14,743 nt of DNA from Desulfovibrionaceae bacterium UBA930 (GTDB lineage: Bacteria > Desulfobacterota > Desulfovibrionia > Desulfovibrionales > Desulfovibrionaceae). The notes beneath the pieces are model-generated. The model saw only the letters and a program-made list of their open reading frames with translations, did not search any database and was not told where the DNA came from. Made by a program: the position numbers and the translations under genes. How positions within the stretch are numbered: position 1 is the first letter of the stretch; each line of letters begins with the position of its first letter. This document shows, piece after piece, positions 6,738-12,719 of the stretch. The stretch lies in the NCBI GenBank assembly GCA_002293605.1, contig DBDO01000229.1:1-14743 (forward strand). Reading direction: 5' to 3'.

Positions 6738-6759
6738 ACCGCTGTTACCCTTTTCCGAT
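6738..6759 (-). repeat. Right arm of 22-bp perfect inverted repeat
   Basis: Reverse complement of 6454-6475. It contains GTTACC at 6744, and the next two copies (GTCACC at 6735, GTTACC at 6726) continue inward at 9-base steps. Confidence 0.85.
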
Positions 6760-6902
6760 ACGCCCCCCGCCAGGGACATGGGTCAGGATGTGCAAAGAAA
6801 AGACTGGCTTATGCATGCTTTCCGGGCTAATGTGGCCCCGCACGGTTGCCCTTCTTTCCATGCGTCGGCACGGCGCAGCAAACGGCAAGGAGGGTATCAG
6901 CC

Positions 6903-6971
6903 ATGCGGATTGTTGTAGCCGCGTTGCTTGCGCTGATACTAGTCCTGATACTGGCCTCAGAGGCCAGATAA
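6903..6971 (+). CDS. 22-aa hydrophobic single-helix peptide
   Basis: Begins MRIVVAALLA; residues 3-18 are all hydrophobic, enough for one short membrane helix, and the end is ASEAR. The ATG follows AAGGAGG at about nine bases, a strong ribosome site. Too short for a family search by eye. Size and composition recall membrane peptides of type I toxin-antitoxin systems (Ibs, Fst class) and small phage membrane proteins. The coding DNA holds two copies of the heptamer CTGATAC, and the stop region forms a palindrome (CTGGCCTC-A-GAGGCCAG, 6951-6967); a 13-bp hairpin starts six bases after the stop. Strong ribosome site plus clean hydrophobicity make translation likely. Function inferred; a leader peptide is the other reading. 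Confidence 0.55.
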   Translation: MRIVVAALLALILVLILASEAR

Positions 6972-6976
6972 CAACG

Positions 6977-7009
6977 GACCCCGTATCAGGTCGCAACTGA
7001 TACGGGGTC
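6977..7009. other. 13-bp perfect hairpin after the small peptide
   Basis: GACCCCGTATCAG/CTGATACGGGGTC with a 7-base loop. No T-run follows on either strand, so it is a poor intrinsic terminator and may instead protect the RNA end or take part in alternative pairing with the same heptamer upstream. Confidence 0.7.
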
Positions 7010-7062
7010 TAAAACGGCCCGAGTAAGGCAATCGTGCACGGGGACGCTCATCGCGCTGTGCC

Positions 7063-7105
7063 AACCCCGGTTTCCTGTTCACGCAGGGGCCGGGGTTCCC
7101 TTTTT
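7063..7105 (+). terminator. Nested hairpin terminator of the small-peptide transcript
   Basis: Outer stem AACCCCGG/CCGGGGTT and inner stem CCTG/CAGG, followed by CCC and five T. It separates the small-peptide transcript from the secreted-protein gene at 7208, so that gene probably has its own promoter in 7106-7207. A TTGACA at 7176-7181 is present, but no good -10 is seen at normal spacing. Confidence 0.65.
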
Positions 7106-7207
7106 ATGTAACCCCACCTGCCTGGGGAGTCAAGGCGGCATGCCGGGCTTGCGACAGAGCGCTTTCCCGGCCACGTTGACACAACATACCTATTACAAGG
7201 GGATAGC

Positions 7208-7807
7208 ATGCGTCTGTTCTTTCGTCTGGCTGTGACCGTTTTAGGATTGTCTCTCCTGTCGCCCGCGTCCGTGTATGCGAACCGGCAGGATAGCATCAAA
7301 AAACTGGTTCGGGAAAGTGCCCAAAAGGATTTTCAAAAAGGCGATCTCCCACCTCTTGTTTTGTCAGAACAAGAGCAGGATGAGCTTATTAATGCCTTCA
7401 TTACGCTTTACAAAAAGCAGAATCAAGAGGTTTCCAGAGAACAAGCCGCCGTAGCCGTGGGCGTACTGAGTGGATATTACGCATATTCCCTACGGGCGGA
7501 AGCGGCGGCGAAAAAAGCGCAGCAAGCGCCTGCACAAAAGCCCACAGGCGCTATCCCCGAGTTTGATAGTGCCGCACATTGTAAAAAGGTTGCGTCTGTG
7601 GGGGGCGGAAGCTACGCCCTTGAAGCAGGCTGCATGGATATGGAAGCCGCAGCAAAGGCAGAAATAGCACAGATGGCCAGCATCCCGGAACAGGTCATGC
7701 GGCATTGCACTCGGGTGACCAAGGCCGGAGGGAGCGGCAGTTACAGCCTTTTGCAAACGTGCATCGGTATGGAGCTGGCGGCCAAGCAACAGTTGCAAAA
7801 GCGGTAG
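7208..7807 (+). CDS. Secreted protein with two Cys-containing GGSY repeats
   Basis: 199 aa; start supported by AAGGGGA seven bases upstream. Residues 1-24 form a Sec signal peptide (basic start, hydrophobic core, VYA before the likely cut at 24/25) with no lipobox, so the product should be periplasmic or exported. A helical, charged middle (25-110) with an Ala/Lys/Gln linker leads to two copies of one motif: 124-153 (HCKKVASVGGGSYALEAGCM on) and 166-196 (HCTRVTKAGGSGSYSLLQTC on), each HC-x3/4-V...GG..SY-x-L...C...ME-x-AAK. C125/C142 and C167/C185 probably form one disulfide per repeat. It stands alone between terminators, as lysogenic-conversion genes do. Family function unknown; superinfection exclusion or envelope modification is a guess. 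Confidence 0.85.
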   Translation: MRLFFRLAVTVLGLSLLSPASVYANRQDSIKKLVRESAQKDFQKGDLPPLVLSEQEQDELINAFITLYKKQNQEVSREQAAVAVGVLSGYYAYSLRAEAAAKKAQQAPAQKPTGAIPEFDSAAHCKKVASVGGGSYALEAGCMDMEAAAKAEIAQMASIPEQVMRHCTRVTKAGGSGSYSLLQTCIGMELAAKQQLQKR

Positions 7808-7824
7808 CATCCTCTTGACCAATC

Positions 7825-7845
7825 GCCCTCCCGTAGGGCATTTTT
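7825..7845 (+). terminator. Terminator of the secreted-protein gene
   Basis: GCCCT/AGGGC with loop CCCGT, then A and five T, starting 18 bases after the stop at 7807. The stem is short, but the T-run and place fit. Confidence 0.6.
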
Positions 7846-7847
7846 GA

Positions 7848-8059
7848 GGTCGGCGCTGAACTCGCCGACCTTCATATTCTCGGACGGTTCCACGTCCCGA
7901 CAGTCGTGGCCACGCCCCCTCAAAGGGGGTGTGTCTCTTGTCTATGACTGCCGGGAGTGGGTGAATACAATACCCGAAAGGGGAATAAGCCCGCCGCCTT
8001 CCGAGAGCGGAGTTCAGCTCCCGGTATTGCTTTAGGCATGCCGAGAACGTTTATCTCGG
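7848..8059. ncRNA. Hairpin-rich noncoding region, possible structured RNA
   Basis: No credible gene lies in 7808-8181. Successive stems are visible: GGTCGGCG/CGCCGACC (7848-7870); CACGCCCCCT/AGGGGGTGTG with a 3-base loop (7911-7933); a long-range stem CCGGGAG/CTCCCGG (7951-7957 with 8018-8024) enclosing GGGT/ACCC and CCGC/GCGG hairpins; and CCGAGA/TCTCGG (8041-8059). The closed multi-branch form suggests a folded RNA, but I recognise no known class and no promoter. Strand is unclear. The region could also hold packaging (cos) or other DNA signals. Confidence 0.3.
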
Positions 8060-8181
8060 TCTTCCACGTATTTGCTGTCATAGCTTCCCCCGTTGCCTTG
8101 TCTGGTATCCTACATTGGTTATGGCTCAAGGGGTAAGAAGAGAACGGCGGCCATAGGTAGGAAAACCACGGGGGTACTGCC

Positions 8182-8430
8182 ATGAAGTCCGCAAACGACT
8201 ATGCCGAGCTCTTCGCCGTTGTCGGCGGCCTTACTCGCTTGCAAGAGGATTTGTCGAGTCTGATGGGGGAAGTCACGCTTAAGGCTGGAGAATTACGCAA
8301 GATAATACGGGGGCAAAACGTAGCCCAGCCCGTTGATTTGGCGTCTTTGCACCGCCAGCTTGCCTGGCTGGCCTCTGATGTATCGCGCATGCAGCACCGC
8401 GTGCATATGGAGGTGGCACATGGACGCTGA
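8182..8430 (+). CDS. Small helical protein of unknown function
   Basis: 82 aa, no Cys. Start at 8182 has only a G-run (GGGGG) about eight bases upstream. Predicted almost all helix with a heptad-like pattern (LTRLQEDLSSLMGEVTLKAG, then DLASLHRQLAWLASDVSRMQ), so it may form a coiled-coil dimer. It overlaps the next gene by 11 bases, so the two are co-translated. No family recognised. Lies between the structured noncoding region and the HicAB module in the accessory part of the prophage. Confidence 0.65.
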   Translation: MKSANDYAELFAVVGGLTRLQEDLSSLMGEVTLKAGELRKIIRGQNVAQPVDLASLHRQLAWLASDVSRMQHRVHMEVAHGR

Positions 8431-8650
8431 TCCTGTCGCGTGCATTCTGCGCAGCAGCGAGGCGCTTCTTTTTCTGGCGAATAGCCTGCCGGAAAAAGAA
8501 GGGGGCCTTGCGCTTATACTCTTTCAGATTGGCCGGTCGCTGAAACAAAGCGGCGAGGAACTGGATGAAAAAGAGGGGGCTCGCCTCCTGCGGAATGCGG
8601 CGGGCTGGCCGGAGCGGCCCGATGCATTCTATGCTGCATTGCCGGAATAG
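8420..8650 (+). CDS. Small helical protein of unknown function
   Basis: 76 aa from the ATG at 8420, chosen over an in-frame upstream ATG because GGAGG lies about seven bases before it and the overlap with the previous gene is then only 11 bases. Sequence suggests three or four helices (about 9-23, 27-42, 48-60) with an acidic centre (GEELDEKEGAR). One Cys (C8), no signal peptide or membrane segment. Partner of the previous gene by overlap; a strong terminator follows. Function unknown. Confidence 0.7.
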   Translation: MDADPVACILRSSEALLFLANSLPEKEGGLALILFQIGRSLKQSGEELDEKEGARLLRNAAGWPERPDAFYAALPE

Positions 8651-8673
8651 GTTCTTGTATAAGCGTCATAGAT

Positions 8674-8714
8674 AAAAAACAGCCCTCGGCAAAAAAAGCC
8701 GGGGGCTGTTTTTT
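8674..8714. terminator. Strong bidirectional terminator
   Basis: 17-bp stem AAAAAACAGCCCTCGGC against GCCGGGGGCTGTTTTTT (one G-U pair), 7-base A loop. T-runs appear on both strands. It ends the two-gene unit before it and insulates the HicAB promoter. Confidence 0.9.
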
Positions 8715-8766
8715 ACGTAAAAAATTATGAAAAAACGCTTGATTGTTCATAAAAAATTGCGTAAAA
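8711..8766. promoter_or_regulatory. Inverted repeat flanking the HicAB promoter, candidate HicB operator
   Basis: 8711-8732 and the reverse complement of 8745-8766 agree at 17 of 22 positions, sharing TTTTACG and TTATGAA separated by an A- or T-run. The pair brackets the -35. HicB proteins with ribbon-helix-helix tails bind such dyads, so autoregulation is likely but inferred. Confidence 0.5.
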
Positions 8767-8767
8767 A
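8739..8767 (+). promoter_or_regulatory. Promoter of hicAB
   Basis: TTGATT (8739-8744), 17 bases, TAAAAA (8762-8767), 30 bases before the hicA start. Both boxes are acceptable matches and the spacing is ideal. Confidence 0.55.
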
Positions 8768-8797
8768 TAGAACAACGAAAGGCAAGAAGGAGGCGGA

Positions 8798-8980
8798 ATG
8801 ACAGCGAAAGAAGTTCTGAAAAAGCTGAAGGCGGCAGGGTGGAGCTTCCAGGAAGGAAAAAAGCATATCAAAGCCATCAGCCCGGACGGAACAAAGGTAA
8901 CCAGAATATGGAGGCACACAAAGGACATCCCGACTGGAACCCTGGACGCCATAGAAAAGCAAACCGGGATGAAGTTCTGA
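8798..8980 (+). CDS. hicA: HicA-family mRNA interferase toxin
   Basis: 60 aa, the usual HicA size. It should cleave mRNA when not bound by HicB. Seen: the family pattern VLKKLKAAGW at the N-terminus, then GKKHIKAISPDG with H23 in the place of the catalytic His, and a C-terminal helix IPTGTLDAIEKQTGM typical of the double-stranded-RNA-binding-like fold. The common motif has two His or Ser-His before the strand; here Lys precedes the single His. Start set by GGAGG five bases upstream. First gene of a two-gene operon with hicB, 52 bases apart. Confidence in family is high; activity not shown. Confidence 0.9.
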   Translation: MTAKEVLKKLKAAGWSFQEGKKHIKAISPDGTKVTRIWRHTKDIPTGTLDAIEKQTGMKF

Positions 8981-8986
8981 AGCAAA

Positions 8987-9009
8987 GGTGGGGGCACGCC
9001 CCCCCCATC
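8987..9009 (+). other. Hairpin between toxin and antitoxin genes
   Basis: GGTGGGGG against CCCCCATC (8 bp with one G-U) with a C-rich loop. No T-run follows, so it is more likely an RNA-processing or stability element than a terminator. It could uncouple hicB levels from hicA. Confidence 0.45.
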
Positions 9010-9032
9010 AGGTCAAAATATAAGGAGCAGTT

Positions 9033-9458
9033 ATGAAAGAATATTATATCGCGGCGTTTGTGCCGGAGGAAGCGGGGAACTTCTCTGTATACTTTCCGGA
9101 TATTCCCAATTGCGTTACCGGGGGATACACTTTAGCGGAATGCGTGGAATACGGCGAAGATATTTTCCGTGAAATGGTTTTGGAGCTGGTGGAAAACAAA
9201 AAGACCGTACCACCGCCTTCAGATTTGGGTACGGTCCAGGAAATGGTAAAAAAGATTCGTGCTGAAGCGGATTTGCCCTATCCCGAAGATACCGTGTATC
9301 AACTGTTTCCTTCTCCGGCGACAGAAGATGTGCCTGTGCGGGTAACTATCTCCCTGCCCAAAAACCTTTTGGAACAGTTGGACCGAAAGGCCAAAACGGA
9401 AGGGTTTACCCGGTCGGGTTTTCTGGCCCATGCGGCACAGCGGCTTTGCGCGCAGTAA
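9033..9458 (+). CDS. hicB: HicB-family antitoxin with ribbon-helix-helix domain
   Basis: 141 aa. Neutralises HicA by direct binding and likely represses the operon. Residues 4-55 (YYIAAFVPEEAGNFSVYFPD then IPNCVTGGYTLAECVEYGED) form the degenerate RNase H-like HicB domain. Residues 101-139 (PVRVTISLPKNLLEQLDRKA then GFTRSGFLAHAAQRL) are a ribbon-helix-helix DNA-binding domain. Start supported by AAGGAG seven bases upstream. The gene ends just before a strong terminator shared with the convergent ogr gene. Its DNA-binding domain fits the dyad flanking the promoter. Confidence 0.95.
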   Translation: MKEYYIAAFVPEEAGNFSVYFPDIPNCVTGGYTLAECVEYGEDIFREMVLELVENKKTVPPPSDLGTVQEMVKKIRAEADLPYPEDTVYQLFPSPATEDVPVRVTISLPKNLLEQLDRKAKTEGFTRSGFLAHAAQRLCAQ

Positions 9459-9477
9459 ACAGGCATGTTTCTGGTAC

Positions 9478-9507
9478 AAAGGCCGGGCGTACTATCCCGG
9501 CCTTTTT
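9478..9507. terminator. Terminator between hicB and ogr
   Basis: AAAGGCCGGG/CCCGGCCTTT, 8-base loop, with five T on the plus strand. It serves hicB. The stop codon of the convergent ogr gene lies in its T-run, so leftward transcripts also meet the hairpin, followed only by TTTGTACC. Confidence 0.85.
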
Positions 9508-9751
9508 ATACACGCCCGGCCAGAGCGCTGCGCACCTCTACCCGACTGGCCCTTTGAATATCGGCGCGCACCTTCTCCGGCAAATCGAATGCCGAGGGTG
9601 AAAGGGTATGCCCGAACGACAGGTCCATGACAAAGGTATGCCCGCAATGTACGTTCGTGCAGGCGCAGTAGAGCTTCTTCAACCGGTTTGAGAGTTCCTT
9701 GCTGCTGCTGATAACCGCCCTTGCCTCGCACCTGTCGCACCGTATCCGCAT
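9506..9751 (-). CDS. ogr: Ogr/Delta-family late transcription activator
   Basis: 81 aa, close to the length of P2 Ogr (72). Zinc-finger activator that recruits host RNA polymerase to phage late promoters. Seen: C5-x2-C8 and C31-x4-C36 with the family signature (IRCDRCEARAVISSS at the start, YCACTNVHCGHTFV, then GHTLSPSA). Start ATG at 9751 follows GAGGAAG. The gene is leftward, downstream of the portal gene, and has its own promoter overlapping the portal's end, so it may be read both early and by late read-through. In P2, ogr lies at the other end of the late region, so its place here is a rearrangement. Target: probably the dyad between terminase and scaffold. Confidence 0.95.
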   Translation of the reverse strand: MRIRCDRCEARAVISSSKELSNRLKKLYCACTNVHCGHTFVMDLSFGHTLSPSAFDLPEKVRADIQRASRVEVRSALAGRV

Positions 9752-9782
9752 GGCACTTCCTCTCGTTCAATACGTAGTACAC

Positions 9783-9811
9783 ACTATAAGCATGACGCGG
9801 CAAACCCTCAA
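9783..9811 (-). promoter_or_regulatory. Probable promoter of ogr
   Basis: On the minus strand TTGAGG (9811-9806), 17 bases, TATAGT (9788-9783), about 31 bases before the start. The -35 overlaps the portal stop codon. Good boxes and ideal spacing suggest expression without an activator. Confidence 0.6.
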
Positions 9812-10806
9812 GACTCCGCCGCCTCTTTTGCAAACCGCACCTGCAATGCGGGCGGCAACAGCTCATTTACTTCCAGAAACTCTTCACGTATCGGCTCCAG
9901 TTCGTTCTTTTCGTAGACGGCATCGATTTTGGTAATGTCGCCAAAGCCCGCCGTGTTCGTGGGGATGATGCTGGCCATGGCCGGGGGGATGCGGTGGGCC
10001 GCGATGATATCGTCACGGCTGATGTTCTTGATCTTTTCCAGTTCATCCCTGGTGCTGAAGTCTCCCACGGGCAGAATCTGTATGTCCTTTTCCCTGCCGC
10101 CGGGAATGTGCAAAAACATGTTCCTGAAATTTCCCAGGCCCTTGGAGCCTTCTATGGCTTTTCTAATCCTGTCCTGATCGTCCGGGGTCAGCGCGGCGCC
10201 GGAACTGTAAAACACATAGCCCATATGCGCGCCGTTGCGGTAATAACGCCTACGAAACAGCGTGGCGTCTTCTTGCAAGAGCATGCTTTGCACCGCGCCC
10301 AGATAGCCGGGCAGCCCGTAAATATCTTGCGATACATCATAATTGCGAATGTGCAGCACCTCGCCAGGGGCGAAAGACATAAGCTGCCCGCTGGCATCCA
10401 GCATGCCGTATCGGTCTCTCCCGCGCATGCGCCGCATGTTGATGGCAGGCAAATGGTCCAGGCGCACGCATTCGCCGTAACCATTGCGGCAAATGCGAAG
10501 GTAGGCGTTGGCGAACACGGTATAATCCGTGACGACCTTACGCATGGTCTTGCGCGGCAGCGCGGCGGAGCCGATAAAACCCCGCAGCAACACATTGCTT
10601 TTAAACTCCAAAAGCGGGCCGTGGTAGGCGTTGGCTCGCAGAAGCCTGGCCAGGCCCGTCCAAGGCACGGGGCTCTGGTAATACGTGCCGTTGTCCATCA
10701 GCCAGACGCCCAAGCTGTCGTACACACTTCCGGCAAGCACCGGCTCAGGGTCGCCGAAGCTGAAAAGACCGACCTTTGTCCCCGCCTGTTGTTTCTTCTT
10801 GCTCAT
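9808..10806 (-). CDS. Q: Portal protein, P2 gpQ family
   Basis: 332 aa from the ATG at 10806, preferred because AAGGGA lies seven bases upstream; the in-frame ATG at 10824 has none. Forms the dodecameric ring at the capsid vertex through which DNA enters. Seen: N-terminal Lys-rich start, SPVPWTGLARLLRANAYHGP, the central FAPGEVLHIRNYDVSQDIYG with LPGYLGAVQSMLLQEDATLF, and the near-terminal RIPPAMASIIPTNTAGFGDI, all characteristic of the P2 portal group. Length matches P2 Q (344). It is 48 bases downstream of the terminase gene and co-transcribed with it. No sign of damage. Confidence 0.95.
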   Translation of the reverse strand: MSKKKQQAGTKVGLFSFGDPEPVLAGSVYDSLGVWLMDNGTYYQSPVPWTGLARLLRANAYHGPLLEFKSNVLLRGFIGSAALPRKTMRKVVTDYTVFANAYLRICRNGYGECVRLDHLPAINMRRMRGRDRYGMLDASGQLMSFAPGEVLHIRNYDVSQDIYGLPGYLGAVQSMLLQEDATLFRRRYYRNGAHMGYVFYSSGAALTPDDQDRIRKAIEGSKGLGNFRNMFLHIPGGREKDIQILPVGDFSTRDELEKIKNISRDDIIAAHRIPPAMASIIPTNTAGFGDITKIDAVYEKNELEPIREEFLEVNELLPPALQVRFAKEAAES

Positions 10807-10854
10807 ATCAGTATCCCTTTGCATGGGGCGGCAGTTTGTTCACCATCCCGCCTC

Positions 10855-12678
10855 CTATTGGCTGAAAGCCATGCTAACCCCGCCATAGGCTCCCGTTTTT
10901 TGCGCCAGGCCCTCTTTGATCAGGGCCTGCATGATGGCCCAGGCCGCGTCCCCGTGCCCGGTCTCCTCATTGCGTGACGAGGCATAGGTAATGGCGCCGT
11001 TCTGGGTGCTGGTCTGGCGAATCGTCATAAAAGCATGCGGTATGGCCGTATCCCCGGCGTCATAGAGCAGGCGCTTTTGCTCCATCACTTCCAGGGCTTT
11101 GAGCACCATCGCGGCCTTTGAGGTCACGCCGTAATTGATGGCCGCGGCTGTCGGCACAAACTGCCGCACCTGTTCCCATACCCCTATGCCCGGGCCGGTG
11201 GTGTCCACGCCGATGTAGGCGAAGTGATAGCGCTGCGCCAGCTCGCGTATGCGCTCCACCTGCCAGAGATAGCTTTTTTGCGCCCAGCGATGCCGCTCCA
11301 ACACCTTGAAGGCTTCGCCGCTTTTGACCGGCGGCAGCAGCACGACAAAGGAGGCCTGGTCCCCGGTATGCGCCGGGTCATAGCCGCCCCATACGGGTCT
11401 GTCCCCCACCGGGCGGGGCAGGTTCGGGCTCCATTCGGGCCAGTCGGCCGGGTCCGCCATGCAGTCTTCCAAAAGCGCCAGGGTAAAGACGGCGGCGGCA
11501 TCGTCAATAAACTCGCAGCAAAAAAGCTGGCGGAACTCATGTGGCGAATATTCCTGCCGCAACTGCTCAATGTCGAAAAGATCGCAGCCCCCGGCTATGG
11601 CGTCTTCCAGGGTAATGATCGTACGGCGCCAGGCATCCGGGCACAAGAGGCCGCGTTGCAGCTCTTTGAAGCCCGGCCAGGGCTTGGGCTTGGCAAAGCG
11701 CTTTTGCCAGAGCGCCCCGGACCAGTACGGGTAGGCCGGGTGGCTGATGATGGAAGGGGTAGAAAGCAGCGAGCGCCGCCATTTGGCATGAGCGGCCATG
11801 CCGGTGGCCAGCTTGAACAGTTCCGGAAATTTGGAAATCCAGAAAAATTCGTCAATATGCACATGCCCGTGGTAGCTCTGGGCGCTCTTGGAATTGTTGG
11901 AAAGGAAATGCAGCTCCGCCAGCCTGCCGGGCGCGGTTTTCAGCACAATGGGGTTGCCGGTCAGGGTGATGCCGAAGTCTTCCGCCGCCGTTTGAATGAT
12001 GTAGGTGCGAAAAACATTGGCCTGGGCCCGGGTGGCGGAAAGAAAGATATGGTTGTCCCCGGTCAGGGCCGCATCCTCAAAGGCGAACAGGGCTTCATCC
12101 CAGGTAAAGCCAATCTGCCGTGATTTCAGTTCCATGCGGTTGCGCACATAGGCCGTTTCCCGGCGCTTGCGCTGGTAGTCAAAAAGCTTGGTATGAATCT
12201 TCTCTTGAAACAGGTCTTTCGTCAGCCCGGAAACATCGTTTTTTTGCGGCGTTTTATTGCTCCGGCGCTTGCGGTCTTCTCGCGGCGCCTCTGTTCCCTT
12301 GCCCGTGAAGGGGCTTTCCGCAGGCAGGGGTTGTTCGCTCTCCCGCCGCCTGGCGGAGGCCTCTTTCAACCGCAGGGTTTGCAAGCGCTCCAAGTGGCTG
12401 ATCAAAAGCTCCTGTTCTTTCAAGTCCTGGGGCGTTTTGGGCTCGCGCTCCACCAGCAGGGCAAAGCGCCGGGCGGCAGCTTCTTCCGCCGTTTCATGCG
12501 ACAAGAGATCGTCCCATGCATGCACACAGGCCCAGTGATAGACCGTGCGGCGCGGCACGTTCAACACCCCGGCGATCTCCGCTGCCGTGTACCGTTTCAG
12601 GTACAGCCCCCGGGCGGCCTGCACCACTTCCTGGGGGTACTGCCTGCGCTGTGCGTGTGGTGCTTCCTGGCCTGCCAT
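10855..12678 (-). CDS. P: Large terminase ATPase subunit, P2 gpP family
   Basis: 607 aa (P2 P is 590). Packages DNA into the prohead by ATP hydrolysis. Seen: an N-terminal helix-turn-helix (30-50, TAAEIAGVLNVPRRTVYHWA) that may recognise cos; a charged linker (80-150); the atypical Walker A LKSRQIGFT (184-192); Walker B HVHIDEFF (272-279, D276/E277); a coupling motif STPS (307-310); and an RNase H-like C-terminal domain with acidic residues at D434 (GYDPAHTGD), D492 (IGVDTTGPG) and D577 (GHGDAAWA). The start at 12678 has GGAGG only one base before it, too close for best initiation, so the true start might be a non-ATG codon. Transcribed leftward, divergent from the scaffold gene. Confidence 0.95.
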   Translation of the reverse strand: MAGQEAPHAQRRQYPQEVVQAARGLYLKRYTAAEIAGVLNVPRRTVYHWACVHAWDDLLSHETAEEAAARRFALLVEREPKTPQDLKEQELLISHLERLQTLRLKEASARRRESEQPLPAESPFTGKGTEAPREDRKRRSNKTPQKNDVSGLTKDLFQEKIHTKLFDYQRKRRETAYVRNRMELKSRQIGFTWDEALFAFEDAALTGDNHIFLSATRAQANVFRTYIIQTAAEDFGITLTGNPIVLKTAPGRLAELHFLSNNSKSAQSYHGHVHIDEFFWISKFPELFKLATGMAAHAKWRRSLLSTPSIISHPAYPYWSGALWQKRFAKPKPWPGFKELQRGLLCPDAWRRTIITLEDAIAGGCDLFDIEQLRQEYSPHEFRQLFCCEFIDDAAAVFTLALLEDCMADPADWPEWSPNLPRPVGDRPVWGGYDPAHTGDQASFVVLLPPVKSGEAFKVLERHRWAQKSYLWQVERIRELAQRYHFAYIGVDTTGPGIGVWEQVRQFVPTAAAINYGVTSKAAMVLKALEVMEQKRLLYDAGDTAIPHAFMTIRQTSTQNGAITYASSRNEETGHGDAAWAIMQALIKEGLAQKTGAYGGVSMAFSQ

Positions 12679-12719
12679 GCCTCCGGCATAGCACTGCGGC
12701 GTTCAATGCGCTTGCCATA

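Larger units (their letters stand above)
6454..6759. other. Candidate origin of replication with GGTAAC iterons
   Basis: A gene-free stretch just downstream of the primase operon. GGTAAC or one-base variants occur forward at 6464, 6473, 6540, 6551 and 6561, and reversed (GTTACC) at 6570, 6636, 6648, 6659, 6726, 6735 and 6744. Spacing is 9 bases in the outer groups (6464/6473; 6726/6735/6744) and 10-12 in the inner ones. Orientation flips near the middle, and the ends are a 22-bp perfect inverted repeat. The centre (about 6576-6645) is AT-richer than the surroundings and could melt. Known parallel: P4 alpha binds repeated octamers at its origin. The origin role is inferred; binding by operon regulators is the alternative. 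Confidence 0.6.

Noticed and set aside
6464..6749. Repeated GGTAAC motifs as a CRISPR array
   Set aside because: The repeated unit is only about 6 bases, spacing is 9-12 bases and orientation flips; there are no spacers or cas genes.
6634..6918. 94-codon frame across the right half of the candidate origin
   Set aside because: It runs through iterons and the inverted arm, lacks a ribosome site and reads as low-complexity Pro/Arg sequence.
8083..8097. GCTTCCCCCGTTGCC resembles the complement of the P2 cos core
   Set aside because: It needs a 2-base gap and lies on the opposite strand to that expected from the Q-P-O-N orientation. No cos could be assigned.
8125..8154. Tiny ORF starting ATGGCTCAAGGG before the gene at 8182
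   Set aside because: Only about 11 codons, no ribosome site and charged composition; no support for translation.
7920..8183. 87-codon minus-strand frame in the hairpin-rich region
   Set aside because: No ribosome site; the DNA is dominated by inverted repeats and the translation has no protein-like pattern.
9994..10977. 327-codon plus-strand frame over the portal gene
   Set aside because: Opposite strand carries the well-conserved P2 portal, and this frame has no motif or ribosome site.
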